Positions 50,895 through 60,751 of a DNA stretch of 64,000 nucleotides are shown piece by piece. The notes beneath the pieces were generated by a model, which had not been told where the DNA came from, ran no database searches, and saw nothing but the letters and a program-made list of their open reading frames with translations. The translations under genes were made by a program, and so were the position numbers. How positions within the stretch are numbered: position 1 is the stretch's first letter; each line of letters starts with the position of its first letter. This DNA is from Solimonas sp036405815 (GTDB lineage Bacteria > Pseudomonadota > Gammaproteobacteria > Nevskiales > Nevskiaceae), in NCBI GenBank assembly GCA_036405815.1, contig DASWWX010000053.1, positions 124,001 through 188,000 of the forward strand. Reading direction: 5' to 3'.

Positions 50895-52367
50895 TCAAGG
50901 TGGCGCGTTCAGGCCTTCCAGCAGGCGCGCGTACCAGCGCACGGCATCGGCATAGCCGGCGACCGAGATCCGCTCGTCGGTGCCATGCACCCGCGCCAGA
51001 TCCTCGCGTTGCAGCAGTACCGGTAGAAAGTTGTAACGACTATCGGCAACCGCGTCGTAATGCCGGGCATCGGTGCCACCGGTGACGATGCCGGTGGTCA
51101 CCACCGCCTGCGGAAACACCTCGCGCGTGGTGCGTTCCAGCAGAGCAAACGCGGCATTGTCGGTCGATGAAACCCGGGAAGCCTGACTGGTGAAACCGTC
51201 GAGGATCGACAGTTCGATCCCCGGATCGTCGATCACGCGTCGCAGGTGCGCCGCCACCGTGGCGATGTCATCGCCCGGCAGCAGCCGGAAGTTGATCACG
51301 CCCTGCGCCTCGGTCGGCAGCACGTTGTCCTTGATGCCGGCACTGAGCATCGTCGGTGCCGTGGTGGTGCGGACCAGGGCATTCGTCACCGGCACGCCGG
51401 CCATCGTGCGCAGCAGCAGCGGTTCGAACAGCCAGCGGTTGGCGATCAGCAGGCGGTTCGGCAACGGCATTTCCGGCGCCAGGCGCAGCAGCATGCGTTC
51501 CACCGGCGGCGTCAGACGCGCCGGCAACGGCTGGTCCTGCACGCGCGCCATCGCGCGCGACAGGCGACCGACCGCGGTCTGCGGCGGCGGAATCGACGCG
51601 TGGCCGCCGTCGCCACGGGCGGTGAGCCGGAACGAGACGTAGCCCTTCTCGGCCGTCATGATCGACGCCACCGGCCGCGCCAGACCGGCGACGACACCCT
51701 GCGTGATGGCGCCGCCCTCGTCGATCAGGAATTCGGCACGTACTCCGCGTTGCGCCAGCATCGCCGCCATGACCCTGGCGCCGTGCTCGCCACCGATCTC
51801 CTCGTCGTGACCATAGGCCAGATACACGGTACGCCGCGGCGCGTAGCCGGCGGCGAGCAGGATCTCGATGGCCTCGAGTTGCGCGACCGCACTGGTCTTG
51901 TCGTCGAGCGCGCCGCGGCCCCAGATATGACCGTCGGCGATGGCGCCGGAGAACGGCGGCTGCGTCCAGCGCGCTTCGGTGCCAGGTTCGATCGGCACCA
52001 CGTCCAGGTGCGCCAGCAGAAGGACCGGCGCGGCCTGCGCATCGCTGCCCGGCCATTCGTAGAGCAGGCTGCCGTCGCCGATCACCTCGCGTCGCAGGCT
52101 GGCGTGCACGCGCGGGAACTGCGCGGCGAGATAGTCGGCCAGCGCGGCAAACGCATCCGTATCGATGGCGGCGCCGGCGGCGACCGAGATCGTCGGAATC
52201 GCCAGCGCGCCACCCAGGCGCTGCGCGATGGCAGCCTCATCCAGAGCGCGTGGCGGCAACGGCGCGGGTGCCGGCAGCCCATCGCGGTCCAGTCGCCAGA
52301 GCTGGATGCCGAACACCACCGCCAACACCAACAGCAGCCACAACAGGATCTTCAACGCAGATTTCAT
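50895..52367 (-). CDS. M20 family metallopeptidase, PM20D1-like
   Basis: 490 residues from ATG 52367, preceded by GGGGGT at 5 nt (GTG at 52373 is an alternative). An N-terminal membrane anchor (about 5-25, KILLWLLLVLAVVFGIQLW) puts the catalytic domain in the periplasm. Dinuclear-zinc ligands are visible: LLLAHLDVVP, GRGALDDKT, and YGHDEEIGGEHGA with the catalytic Glu; the late histidine falls in GGTDARHYD. The dimerisation lid is inserted at about 225-345. Architecture and motifs resemble PM20D1, which hydrolyses or forms N-acyl amino acids; activity here is inferred. Confidence 0.88.
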   Translation of the reverse strand: MKSALKILLWLLLVLAVVFGIQLWRLDRDGLPAPAPLPPRALDEAAIAQRLGGALAIPTISVAAGAAIDTDAFAALADYLAAQFPRVHASLRREVIGDGSLLYEWPGSDAQAAPVLLLAHLDVVPIEPGTEARWTQPPFSGAIADGHIWGRGALDDKTSAVAQLEAIEILLAAGYAPRRTVYLAYGHDEEIGGEHGARVMAAMLAQRGVRAEFLIDEGGAITQGVVAGLARPVASIMTAEKGYVSFRLTARGDGGHASIPPPQTAVGRLSRAMARVQDQPLPARLTPPVERMLLRLAPEMPLPNRLLIANRWLFEPLLLRTMAGVPVTNALVRTTTAPTMLSAGIKDNVLPTEAQGVINFRLLPGDDIATVAAHLRRVIDDPGIELSILDGFTSQASRVSSTDNAAFALLERTTREVFPQAVVTTGIVTGGTDARHYDAVADSRYNFLPVLLQREDLARVHGTDERISVAGYADAVRWYARLLEGLNAPP

Positions 52368-52394
52368 CGACACCCCCGGCGACAGGGGCCCAGC

Positions 52395-55300
52395 CTAACG
52401 CAGCGGTTCGATTTCTTGCGATGCAGCGCCGGTGAGCGGCACTCCCCGCGCCTTGCGCGAAATCCGCGCGCCCCAGTTGCCCAGGTCCTCGAACGCCAGA
52501 TACAGCGTCGGCAGCACCAGCAGGCTGACCACGGTGGAGAACACCAGGCCGCCGATCACCGCGCGCGCCATCGGGTAGTAGGGCGGGCCGTCGCTGCCGA
52601 TGGCGGTCTGCGACAACGCCAGCGGAATCATCGCCAGCACCGTCGTCGACGCGGTCATCAGGATCGGGCGCAAGCGGTCGCGCGAACCCTGGATCAACGC
52701 GCGTTCGCGTGCCATGCCGGCCGCGCGCAACTGGTGCACGTGGTCGATCAGCACGATGCCGTTGTTCACGACGATGCCCATCAGCACCAGCATGCCGATC
52801 ATCGCCATGAACGAGAACGTGGTCCCCGTCAGGAAGAAGAACCAGTAGACGCCGATGAACGAGAACAGGATGCCGGTGATGATCGCGGTGGGCGCCAGTA
52901 CCGACTCGAACAGCGCCGCCATGACGATGTAGATCAGCGCCAGTGCCAGCAGCATGTTGACGACCATCGCCTGCATGTTCTCGGCGTCGTCGTCGAAGGC
53001 CTGACCGAAGGTCCAGCCGTAGCCCGGCGGGAACTGCATCTGCTCCAGCACCGACTTGAGCCGGTTCTTGGCCTCCTCGGCGGTCACGCCTTCGCCGGTC
53101 GACAGGTTGATCGACAGGCTGGTGCGGCGATCCTCGCGCCGGATCAGGCTCGGCACATCCCCGATCGATAGGTCCGCGACCGTGCCGAGCGTGACGCGGC
53201 GACCATCGGCGGCCTGGATCGGCAGCGACAGCAGCGCGTCCAGATTGGTGCGGTCACTGCGCCGGAACTGCAGCAGCAGGTCGATTTCGCCGGTGGCGGT
53301 GCGGAACGGCCGCAATTCGGCGCCACGCATGGCCGCGGCGACGACCTCGGCAACCTCCTGGCTGGACAGCCCCTGCTGCCGCGCACGCTCGCGATCCACG
53401 CGCACGCGCACCTCCCAATCGCTGGCACCGGCATTGAGATGCACATCGTTCAGACCGGGCACGCCCTTGAGCACCTGCGCAGCGTCCAGCGCAACCTCGC
53501 GCAGGCGCTCGCTGGATTCACCGTAGATGCGCACCGACAGCTTGTCGCCGCCGGAGCGACGCTGATCGAAGCTGGGCGCGGCGATCGCCAGCTTCGGCAT
53601 CTCCTGGCGGATCTCGTCCTTGATCTGCTCCGCGGTCTTGGTGCGCTGCTGCTCGTCGTCGATCAGGTAGATCAGCATCTGCGCGCGGCCGAGATCGAAA
53701 TAGCTGTAGACCGAGGCGATTTCGAAGCGAGCCTGATTGGCGAACATGAAGGCCTCCATGGTCTCCACGGCCTGCTGCACCTTTTCGAGCTGGTACACCC
53801 CGTTGAGATTGAACTCCATGAACAGCCGCGACGGGCTGGAGCTCGGAAACATGTCGCTCTTCACTTTGGAGATCGGCAGCGCGACGCTGCCCAGGATCAG
53901 CAGGATCAGCAGCGCGGTCTTGCCGCGGTGACGCAACGTCCACTCCAGAACATCCGCGTAGCGCGCCGCCATCCGGACGAACCAGTCATCTTCGCTGTGC
54001 ACGACGCGCAGTCGCGTGGTCAGCTGGGGAATCAGCGTGATCGCCACCAGCAACGACGCTGCCAGCGACACACTGATCGTGATCGCGACATGCCCCATGA
54101 AGACACTGATTTCGTTCTGCGCCCCGAACAGGTTCGGCAGGAACACGATCGCCGTGGTCAGCGTGCCCAGCGTCACCGCCAGCCCGACCTGGGAGACGCC
54201 GGTCAGCGTGGCACGCACCGGGTCCTGACCCGCTGCGCGCTGGCGCGCGATGGACTCGGTCACCACCACGGCATTGTCGATCAACATGCCGATCGACAGC
54301 ATCAGACCCATCAGCGTGAGAATGTTGAGGCTGTACTTCAGGAAGTACATCGCCGCCAGCGTCATGACCAGCGATAACGGCACGGCCAGCGTGACGATCA
54401 GCGTCATGCGCAGGTCGCGCAGGAACAGGTACAGCACCACGATCGAGAACAGCGCGCCGAGCAAACCGGCCTCGAGCAGTTCGTTGAGCGACTTGCGCAC
54501 ATCGGCGGCCGAGTCATTGAACATCACCAGCGCGATGCCCTGCATCTCGGGCAGCTGCGAGACGGCCGCGATCTCGGCTTTCACGCGATCGGACACGTCG
54601 ACCAGGTTCGCGCCGGTCTCCTTGAACACGTTGAGGCCGACGGCGTAGCGGCGGTTGAGGTGACGCCCGTAGGTCAGCACCGGCTGCGCGTAGACGACCT
54701 CTGCGATGTCGCGCAGTCGCAGGCCCTGCGTGTTGATCACCACCGCGCCAACATCGTCGAGCGTCCGGAACCGTCCCTCCGGCTTGACGTAATAGCGGCG
54801 TCCGGCCTCGATCAGGTCGCCGGCGCTGAGTGCGAAGTTGGCTTGCTGCAGCATCGCCGACAGCTTGCGCAGGTCGACCCCGTAGGCGGCGACGCGCTCG
54901 GCCGCGAGTTCGATGCGAATCTGTTTGGGCTCCACGCCGTACAGCTCGACCCGCGAGACGCCGGTCAGCCGCTCGATGCGCCGCTTCAGGTTGCGATCGA
55001 GCATGTCGTAGGCATCGGCCAGATCACGGTCCGCCGAGATGCGGTAGACCAACATCGGCTGATCGCTGCCGGAGAACTTGAGCACGGTGATGCGTTCCAG
55101 TTCGGCGGGCAGCGAACCACGGATGGCATCCACCTTGTCGCGCACCTCCGCGCCCGCCGCGGCCAGCTCCGTGCCCCACTCGAACTCGATCTGGATATTG
55201 GCGCCGTCGTCGCGCGACTCCGACTCCATGCGCTTGATGCCGGGCATCGTCGCCAGCGCCTCTTCGATCGGTCGCGTGATCCGGCGCTCCACTTCCTCCG

Positions 55301-55466
55301 GCGTCGAGTTGCGATATGGCACGTTGACGACGAGAAAGGGGAACTCGATGTCCGGCAGCGATTCCAGCGGCAGGCGTTGACTGGAGATCAACCCGATCAC
55401 GGTCATGCAGACGAAGAACATCGCCGTCGTCACCGGCCGCGCCAGCGCGATCTCGGTCAGTTTCAC
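52395..55466 (-). CDS. RND efflux permease, subunit lacking canonical proton-relay residues
   Basis: 1023 residues, GTG start overlapping the stop of the upstream permease gene (GTGA). Full RND topology: TM1 at about 12-28, two large periplasmic domains and twelve helices. The TM4 motif is IGMLIDNAVVV (Asp397-Asn398) instead of Asp-Asp, and the TM10 motif is GIVVNNGIVLID with Asn where AcrB has the relay Lys. Its partner permease has both residues. It may form a mixed trimer with that partner, or couple differently; such Asp-Asn/Asn-Asn variants are seen in other RND branches. Last gene of the adaptor-RND-RND operon. Confidence 0.9.
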   Translation of the reverse strand: MKLTEIALARPVTTAMFFVCMTVIGLISSQRLPLESLPDIEFPFLVVNVPYRNSTPEEVERRITRPIEEALATMPGIKRMESESRDDGANIQIEFEWGTELAAAGAEVRDKVDAIRGSLPAELERITVLKFSGSDQPMLVYRISADRDLADAYDMLDRNLKRRIERLTGVSRVELYGVEPKQIRIELAAERVAAYGVDLRKLSAMLQQANFALSAGDLIEAGRRYYVKPEGRFRTLDDVGAVVINTQGLRLRDIAEVVYAQPVLTYGRHLNRRYAVGLNVFKETGANLVDVSDRVKAEIAAVSQLPEMQGIALVMFNDSAADVRKSLNELLEAGLLGALFSIVVLYLFLRDLRMTLIVTLAVPLSLVMTLAAMYFLKYSLNILTLMGLMLSIGMLIDNAVVVTESIARQRAAGQDPVRATLTGVSQVGLAVTLGTLTTAIVFLPNLFGAQNEISVFMGHVAITISVSLAASLLVAITLIPQLTTRLRVVHSEDDWFVRMAARYADVLEWTLRHRGKTALLILLILGSVALPISKVKSDMFPSSSPSRLFMEFNLNGVYQLEKVQQAVETMEAFMFANQARFEIASVYSYFDLGRAQMLIYLIDDEQQRTKTAEQIKDEIRQEMPKLAIAAPSFDQRRSGGDKLSVRIYGESSERLREVALDAAQVLKGVPGLNDVHLNAGASDWEVRVRVDRERARQQGLSSQEVAEVVAAAMRGAELRPFRTATGEIDLLLQFRRSDRTNLDALLSLPIQAADGRRVTLGTVADLSIGDVPSLIRREDRRTSLSINLSTGEGVTAEEAKNRLKSVLEQMQFPPGYGWTFGQAFDDDAENMQAMVVNMLLALALIYIVMAALFESVLAPTAIITGILFSFIGVYWFFFLTGTTFSFMAMIGMLVLMGIVVNNGIVLIDHVHQLRAAGMARERALIQGSRDRLRPILMTASTTVLAMIPLALSQTAIGSDGPPYYPMARAVIGGLVFSTVVSLLVLPTLYLAFEDLGNWGARISRKARGVPLTGAASQEIEPLR

Positions 55467-58400
55467 GCGCGCGCCCCGACGTCGCTGCGACGGTCGAGCA
55501 ACGTGTAGACCACCGGAATCACGACCAGCGTCAGCAGCGTCGACACGGCCAGGCCGCCGATCACCGTGATCGCCATCGGCGCGCGCATCTCGGCGCCCTC
55601 GCCACCGCCAACCGCCATCGGCAGCAGGCCGAGAATCGCGGTCAGCGTCGTCATCAGGATCGGCCGCAGACGGATCGGCCCGGCCTGCAGCAGCGCGTCG
55701 CGTCGCGAGACGCCCTGCGCCCGCAAACGGTTGACCAGGTCGATCAGGATGATGCCGTTCTTCACGACGATGCCGACCAGCATGACCATGCCGATCAACG
55801 CGATGACATTGATCGCGGTGCCGGTGACGAACAGCGCGCCGATCGCGCCGATCGCCGCCAGCGGGATCGAGAACAGGATCACGAAGGGGTGCACCAGCGA
55901 CTCGAACTGCGACGCCATCACCAGATAGACCAGAAAGACGGCCAGCGCCAGTGCCAGCTGCAGCGAGCGGAAGGACACTTCCATCTCCTCGCTCTGACCG
56001 GCGACACGCGCGCTCACGCCGGTCGGCATCGGGGTATCCCGGATGATCGCCTCCAGCTCTGCGACCGCTTCACCGAGATCGCCGTGCGCCAGTCCGGCGG
56101 ACACCACGACGGCGCGCTGCTGATCGAAGCGGCGGATCTCGCTGGGCCCCGAACGGTTGATGACCTGCGCCACCGACGACAGCCGCACCGGACGCTCGGA
56201 TTCCGGATTGATCAGCAGGTTGGCGACCGCATCCACGGTTGCGCGCTCGCGTTCGGCGCCGCGCACCAGCACGTCGATTTCGCGGTCGCCCATGCGGTAG
56301 CGGGTCGCCACCTCGCCCTGTACCGCCTGCGCGACGCGACGGGCGAGGTCTGCGGTGTCCAGGCCTAACGCAGCGGCGCGCTCCTGATCGAACAGGATCT
56401 GCACTTCCGGATGGCCGGGCAGCAGCGTGGATTCGACCTCAGTGAAGCGATCGGAGGTGATCATGCGCGCCTGAATCTGGCGCGCCACACGACCGATCGT
56501 ATCCAGATCGTAACCGCCGATCTCCACCTCCAGCGGCGTCTTCAGCGTGAACAGCGTCGGGCGCTCGAAACGGTAGCTGAGGCCCGGCTTGCCTTCGATG
56601 CGACGCCGCAGTTCGGCGGTCAACTCGGCCTCCCGCTCAAAGGCATCGGGCTTGAGCACCAGCGTCAGCGTGCCCTCGTTCTCGCCGCCGGACTCCGCAT
56701 TGGCATCCAGACGATTGCCGGTACCCGCCACCGAGTGGGTCGCCACCAGACGTTCGTCCCCGCGAAGATCGCGTGACAGTTCTCGCACCAGCGCGTCGGT
56801 ACGCTCCAGCGAGGTACCGGGCGCCAACTGCAGCTTGGCGTTGAACTCGCCTTGATTGAAGGGCGGAATCAGCTCGACGCCGATGCGCGTCAGCAGCAAC
56901 AGACTCAGGCCGAAAAGCAGCGTCGCGACACCGACCACCGTCGCGCGATGATCCAGCGCCCACGCCAGCAGATCACGGTAGCGCCCTTCGAGCCTGGCAT
57001 AGCCACGCTGCCAGGCGCCTGCCGCCGGTTGCATCACCCTGCCCAGCACCCGCCCGACCGCACGCAGGGGCCATACGAACAGCACCCGCACCAGCCACAT
57101 CGGTCCTGTCTCCAGCGTCCCGACCCGCACGCCACTGACGCCGCGGCGCAGTGCGGTGCCCTGCGTCACCCGTGCCGCGGCCTCCGGCACCGCGCGTCGT
57201 TCATGCAGGCGCGCGGCACACATCGGGATCAGCGTGATCGCCACCAGCAGCGAGAACATCAGCGACGCGCTGACCACCAGCGCCTGATCCGAGAACAGCT
57301 GGCCGGCAATGCCCTGCACGAACACCATCGGGAAAAATACCGCCACCGTGGTCAACGTCGATGCCACGACCGCGCCGTAAACCTCTCGCGTGCCGACCAC
57401 GGCCGCTTCGATCGGGCTCAGGCCCTGTTCCTGCTTGCGGAAGATGGCCTCCAGTACGACGATCGCATCGTCCACGATCAGGCCGATCGCCAGCGCGATG
57501 CCGCCCAGCGACATGATGTTCAGCGACAGGCCGGCGCCGTACATGATGTTGAACGTCGCGATCACCGACACCGGAATCGACAGCGACACGATCGCGGTCA
57601 CCGCCGCGTTGCGCAGAAACAGGTAGATCACCAGGATCGCCAGCAGACCGCCCTCGATCGCCGCCTGCATCACTTCGTGGGTCGCCTGCTGGATGAACAC
57701 CGACTGGTCGTAGAGCGTCTTCAGCTCCAGGTCCGACGGCAGCGCCTTGCGCAGGCTGTCGATGCGTTTGCGCGCGCCCTCCGCGATGGTCACGGTGTTG
57801 CTGTCGCCTTCGCGGTACAGCGCGATTTCCACCGCCTCGTCGCCGTCGATGCGGATGACCGCCTCGCGCTCCTTGAAACCGCTGCGCACCTCGGCGATGT
57901 CGCGCAGGTAGACGTTGCGCCCCTCCTGCGTAGCGACGATCGTGCCCGCGATCTCGTCGAGCGTGCGGAACTGGTTCAGCGTGCGCACCAGATACGACGC
58001 CGAACCCTGATCGACGCGGCCGCCCGAGATGTTCGCGTTCTCTGCTGCCAGGCGCTGCGAGACCGTGGTCAGCGTCAGATTGAGCTGGGCGAGTTTCTGC
58101 AGATCGACCAGCACCTGCACCTCGTCCTCGAGGCCGCCGGAGATCTTCACGGCCGCCACGCCGTCGACACCCTCCAGCGGCTTCTGGATCAAGTCCTCGG
58201 CCACCCGGCGCAGGCGCTTGAGCGTGGATTCGTCGGCAACGGCGGGCCGGCCATCGGCGCCGGGCTTCAACGACAGACCCAGTCGCAGGATCGGATCCTG
58301 GCTCGGATCGAAACGCAACACGATCGGGCGCACGACTTCCTTGGGCAGCTCGAGCGCATCGAGCTTCTCGCGCACGTCGAGCACGGCGAAGTCCATCTTC

Positions 58401-58696
58401 GTGCCCCACTCGAACTCGAGCGTGACGTCGCCCTGGCTGGCGCGCGACATGGAGGAGACACGGCGCACGCCGCGGATGACACCCAGCGCCTCTTCGATCG
58501 GCTTGGCCAGCAAGGTCTCGACTTCGGTCGGCGCCGCACCGGGCAACTCGGTGCGAACCGTCAGCGTCGGATACGACAGATCCGGCAGCAACGTCACCTG
58601 CAGCCGCGACAGCGACACCATGCCGAACAGCAGCACGGCCACCGTCAGCATCGAGATCGCGACTGGCCGTCGCGTGCAGACTTCGATCAGATTCAT
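55463..58696 (-). CDS. RND efflux permease, canonical-relay subunit
   Basis: 1077 residues from ATG 58696. Standard RND layout; TM4 holds IGLIVDDAIVVLEAI (Asp409-Asp410) and TM10 GIVVKNGIILID, so the proton relay is intact. A longer cytoplasmic insertion at about 535-585 (Arg/Ala-rich, containing RGVSGVRVGTLETGP) separates the two halves. It lies 13 bp after the lipoprotein adaptor gene and is translationally coupled to the second permease. Likely exports hydrophobic compounds; substrate unknown. Confidence 0.92.
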   Translation of the reverse strand: MNLIEVCTRRPVAISMLTVAVLLFGMVSLSRLQVTLLPDLSYPTLTVRTELPGAAPTEVETLLAKPIEEALGVIRGVRRVSSMSRASQGDVTLEFEWGTKMDFAVLDVREKLDALELPKEVVRPIVLRFDPSQDPILRLGLSLKPGADGRPAVADESTLKRLRRVAEDLIQKPLEGVDGVAAVKISGGLEDEVQVLVDLQKLAQLNLTLTTVSQRLAAENANISGGRVDQGSASYLVRTLNQFRTLDEIAGTIVATQEGRNVYLRDIAEVRSGFKEREAVIRIDGDEAVEIALYREGDSNTVTIAEGARKRIDSLRKALPSDLELKTLYDQSVFIQQATHEVMQAAIEGGLLAILVIYLFLRNAAVTAIVSLSIPVSVIATFNIMYGAGLSLNIMSLGGIALAIGLIVDDAIVVLEAIFRKQEQGLSPIEAAVVGTREVYGAVVASTLTTVAVFFPMVFVQGIAGQLFSDQALVVSASLMFSLLVAITLIPMCAARLHERRAVPEAAARVTQGTALRRGVSGVRVGTLETGPMWLVRVLFVWPLRAVGRVLGRVMQPAAGAWQRGYARLEGRYRDLLAWALDHRATVVGVATLLFGLSLLLLTRIGVELIPPFNQGEFNAKLQLAPGTSLERTDALVRELSRDLRGDERLVATHSVAGTGNRLDANAESGGENEGTLTLVLKPDAFEREAELTAELRRRIEGKPGLSYRFERPTLFTLKTPLEVEIGGYDLDTIGRVARQIQARMITSDRFTEVESTLLPGHPEVQILFDQERAAALGLDTADLARRVAQAVQGEVATRYRMGDREIDVLVRGAERERATVDAVANLLINPESERPVRLSSVAQVINRSGPSEIRRFDQQRAVVVSAGLAHGDLGEAVAELEAIIRDTPMPTGVSARVAGQSEEMEVSFRSLQLALALAVFLVYLVMASQFESLVHPFVILFSIPLAAIGAIGALFVTGTAINVIALIGMVMLVGIVVKNGIILIDLVNRLRAQGVSRRDALLQAGPIRLRPILMTTLTAILGLLPMAVGGGEGAEMRAPMAITVIGGLAVSTLLTLVVIPVVYTLLDRRSDVGARA

Positions 58697-58709
58697 GGCC
58701 GCGCTCGGC

Positions 58710-59825
58710 TCAGGGCGTTGCGGCGTCAGCCGGTTCGGCAGCCGCGGGCGCCGGCTTGGTTTCGGCTGCCGGTTCTGCCGCCGCATCGGCCGGCAGATTC
58801 ACGGCGGTCACCGGCGCGTCGTCCTTGAGATTGCTCTGGCCGGTGGTGACGATCTGCTCGCCAGCGCTCAGACCTTCCAGCACCTCGTAGTGATCGGCGT
58901 CGCTGTAACCGGTCCGGATCGCACGGCGGCGCGCCTTGCCGTCGGCGACGACGAACACCGACTGCGCGGCATCCTCGGTCAGCACCGCGTCCTTCGGAAT
59001 CAGCAGCGCATGGTCGCGGCGGTCGTAGCGGATCTCGACGCGGCCGAACATGCCCGGCTTCAGCTCCGGCTGATCGGCCGCCATCGCCACCGTCACCTTC
59101 ACCGTGCCCGTCTGCGCATCGACGACCGGATTCACGCGCAGGATCTCGCCACGGAAAAGCTTGCCCGGCCACGCATCGACCACCAGCACCGCCGGATGAC
59201 CCGCCGCGAGCTTGTGGATATCGCGCTCGGGGACATGGATTTGCGCCTGCAGACGATCCATGCGCGTGATGCGGAACGTGGGGCTGCCGATCGTGATCTG
59301 ATTGCCGACCTTGATGTGACGCACCGACACCACACCGGCAAAGGGGGCACGAATCTCGGACTCGCGCAGCGTCAGACGCGCCAGATCGTAGGCGGCCCGC
59401 GCGCCTTCCAGCTCGAACTTGGCGCGCTCGAACGCCTCTCGCGAAATCAGGTTGCGCTGGAACACCGACTCGCTGCGCTTGAAGTCCTGCTCGAGCTTGT
59501 CGAGCGTGGAACGCGCGCGCGCCACTTCCAGACGCAGGCGCTCCGTCTCCAATCGCGCCAGCGGCTCGCCGGCCCGTACTCGTGCGCCCTCCTCGACGAG
59601 GATCTGCTCGATCACGCCATCGGTCTTGGCGTTGACCGTCGCTTCCTCTTCGGCTTCGAGCGTCGCGGTCCCGCGGTAAGCCGCGTCGATCGTGCCGGTG
59701 CGCACCGTCGCCACCTCGACCGGCACGGCCGCCGCTTCCTTTTTCTCCTCGACACCCGAACCGCCGCAGGCGCCCAGCAGCAACAGACTGGCCAGCAGGC
59801 CGGCAACCAGATTGACGCGCTTCAT
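58710..59825 (-). CDS. RND periplasmic adaptor lipoprotein
   Basis: 371 residues from ATG 59825. Lipoprotein signal with lipobox LGAC (LLASLLLLGACGGSG). Lipoyl half GVIEQILVEEGARVRAGEPL, a coiled-coil hairpin at about 85-150 (KLEQDFKRSESVFQRNL), second lipoyl half IRAPFAGVVSVRHIKVGNQI, beta-barrel (LAAGHPAVLVVDAWPGKLF) and a membrane-proximal domain. The C-terminal 35 residues are Ala/Pro/Glu-rich. First gene of the operon; no outer-membrane channel gene is included, so it probably uses a TolC-type protein encoded elsewhere, such as the one at 4.0 kb. Confidence 0.92.
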   Translation of the reverse strand: MKRVNLVAGLLASLLLLGACGGSGVEEKKEAAAVPVEVATVRTGTIDAAYRGTATLEAEEEATVNAKTDGVIEQILVEEGARVRAGEPLARLETERLRLEVARARSTLDKLEQDFKRSESVFQRNLISREAFERAKFELEGARAAYDLARLTLRESEIRAPFAGVVSVRHIKVGNQITIGSPTFRITRMDRLQAQIHVPERDIHKLAAGHPAVLVVDAWPGKLFRGEILRVNPVVDAQTGTVKVTVAMAADQPELKPGMFGRVEIRYDRRDHALLIPKDAVLTEDAAQSVFVVADGKARRRAIRTGYSDADHYEVLEGLSAGEQIVTTGQSNLKDDAPVTAVNLPADAAAEPAAETKPAPAAAEPADAATP

Positions 59826-60200
59826 CCCCACGCTCCCGACACCCCGTTGTTGATTGCCCATTCTGGAACAAGCCGCATGCCAGCCTGTCGGAACTCGCAA
59901 CCCGTTGATCTGAAAATAGCTTTCCGAATAGCCGCGAGGCGGACCGGAAGTGAAGACACACAGATCGGCAGTCAATTGGCCAAATCCGCTACCTCTTGGT
60001 CCGAATCGCCGCCGGCTTGAGTGTGATTAAAAGTTGAAATATCTGACTATGTTTCAACTTTAAACGCCGCTCGATCCCCCTCCCGATGCGCGGTTGGACG
60101 CTGCGGACCGTCAAAAGGTTGCGCCGTCGTCGGGCCGCGCGCAACACCGCCAGCCATCCCTCATCTGTTAGCATCGCCGCTCTTTTTGCCGGGAAATCCC
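59826..60200. other. Divergent intergenic region efflux operon / SlyD gene
   Basis: 375 bp without a gene. The part near the adaptor is of mixed composition. An AT-rich core (about 60020-60065) holds a perfect 10-bp inverted repeat and a weak promoter-like pair TTGAGT (60017-60022) and TATCTG (60040-60045) with 17 bp between. TTAGCAT near 60170 is a possible -10 for the slyD-like gene. Confidence 0.5.
60030..60061. promoter_or_regulatory. Perfect 10-bp inverted repeat, probable operator
   Basis: AAAGTTGAAA (60030-60039) and TTTCAACTTT (60052-60061) with a 12-bp spacer. AT-rich arms and spacing suit a dimeric regulator (TetR/MarR/LysR type) rather than a terminator. About 205 bp upstream of the adaptor start. 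Confidence 0.55.
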
Positions 60201-60683
60201 ATGGAAATCGCCGATCAGCGCGTCGTATTGATGCATTACACCCTCACCAACGATCGCGGCGAAGTCCTCGACAGTTCGCGCGGCCACGAACCGCTGGCCT
60301 TCCTGCAGGGCGCCGGCAACATCATTCCCGGTCTCGAGAAGGCGCTGGTCGGCAAGCGCGCCGGCGACAAGCTGCAGGTCAAGGTCGCACCGGCCGACGG
60401 CTACGGCGAGCGCCGCGACGACATGGTCCAGCAGGTGCCGCGTCGCGCCTTCCAGGGCGTCAAGGACATCCAGCCCGGCATGAGCTTTCACGCCCAAGGC
60501 AGCCACGGCCCGATGCAGGTCACGGTGACGCGCGTCGCCGGCGACATGGTCACGGTCGACGGCAATCACCCGCTCGCCGGCGAAACGCTGAACTTCGACG
60601 TTGAAATCACCGACGTGCGCGAAGCCACGGCCGAAGAGATGTCCCATGGTCACGTGCACGGTCCGGGCGGCCATCATCACTGA
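60201..60683 (+). CDS. slyD: FKBP-type peptidyl-prolyl isomerase, SlyD-like
   Basis: 160 residues from ATG 60201 (GGGA about 7 nt upstream). FKBP domain at 1-65 and 125-145 (YTLTNDRGEVLDSSRGHEPL, GAGNIIPGLEKALVG, VAPADGYGERRDD), with the insert-in-flap chaperone domain (about 68-120, RRAFQGVKDIQPGMSFHAQG) characteristic of SlyD. It ends with a His-rich tail HGHVHGPGGHHH, shorter than that of E. coli SlyD, suggesting nickel or other metal binding. Acts as a folding helper and metallochaperone; a hydrogenase link is not visible here. Followed by a good terminator. Confidence 0.92.
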   Translation: MEIADQRVVLMHYTLTNDRGEVLDSSRGHEPLAFLQGAGNIIPGLEKALVGKRAGDKLQVKVAPADGYGERRDDMVQQVPRRAFQGVKDIQPGMSFHAQGSHGPMQVTVTRVAGDMVTVDGNHPLAGETLNFDVEITDVREATAEEMSHGHVHGPGGHHH

Positions 60684-60751
60684 GCGCCCGACGCGCGCCT
60701 TCCGCGCGCGCGCCGCGGGCCCGTAAGCCCGATACCGACAAGCGTCCATAG

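Noticed and set aside
51246..58828. Long plus-strand frames (641, 658 and others) opposite the M20 and RND genes
   Set aside because: GC-driven antisense frames with no start signals or recognisable domains.
60030..60061. Calling the AT-rich dyad a terminator
   Set aside because: Arms are AT-rich, the loop is 12 nt and there is no T tract; an operator is more likely.
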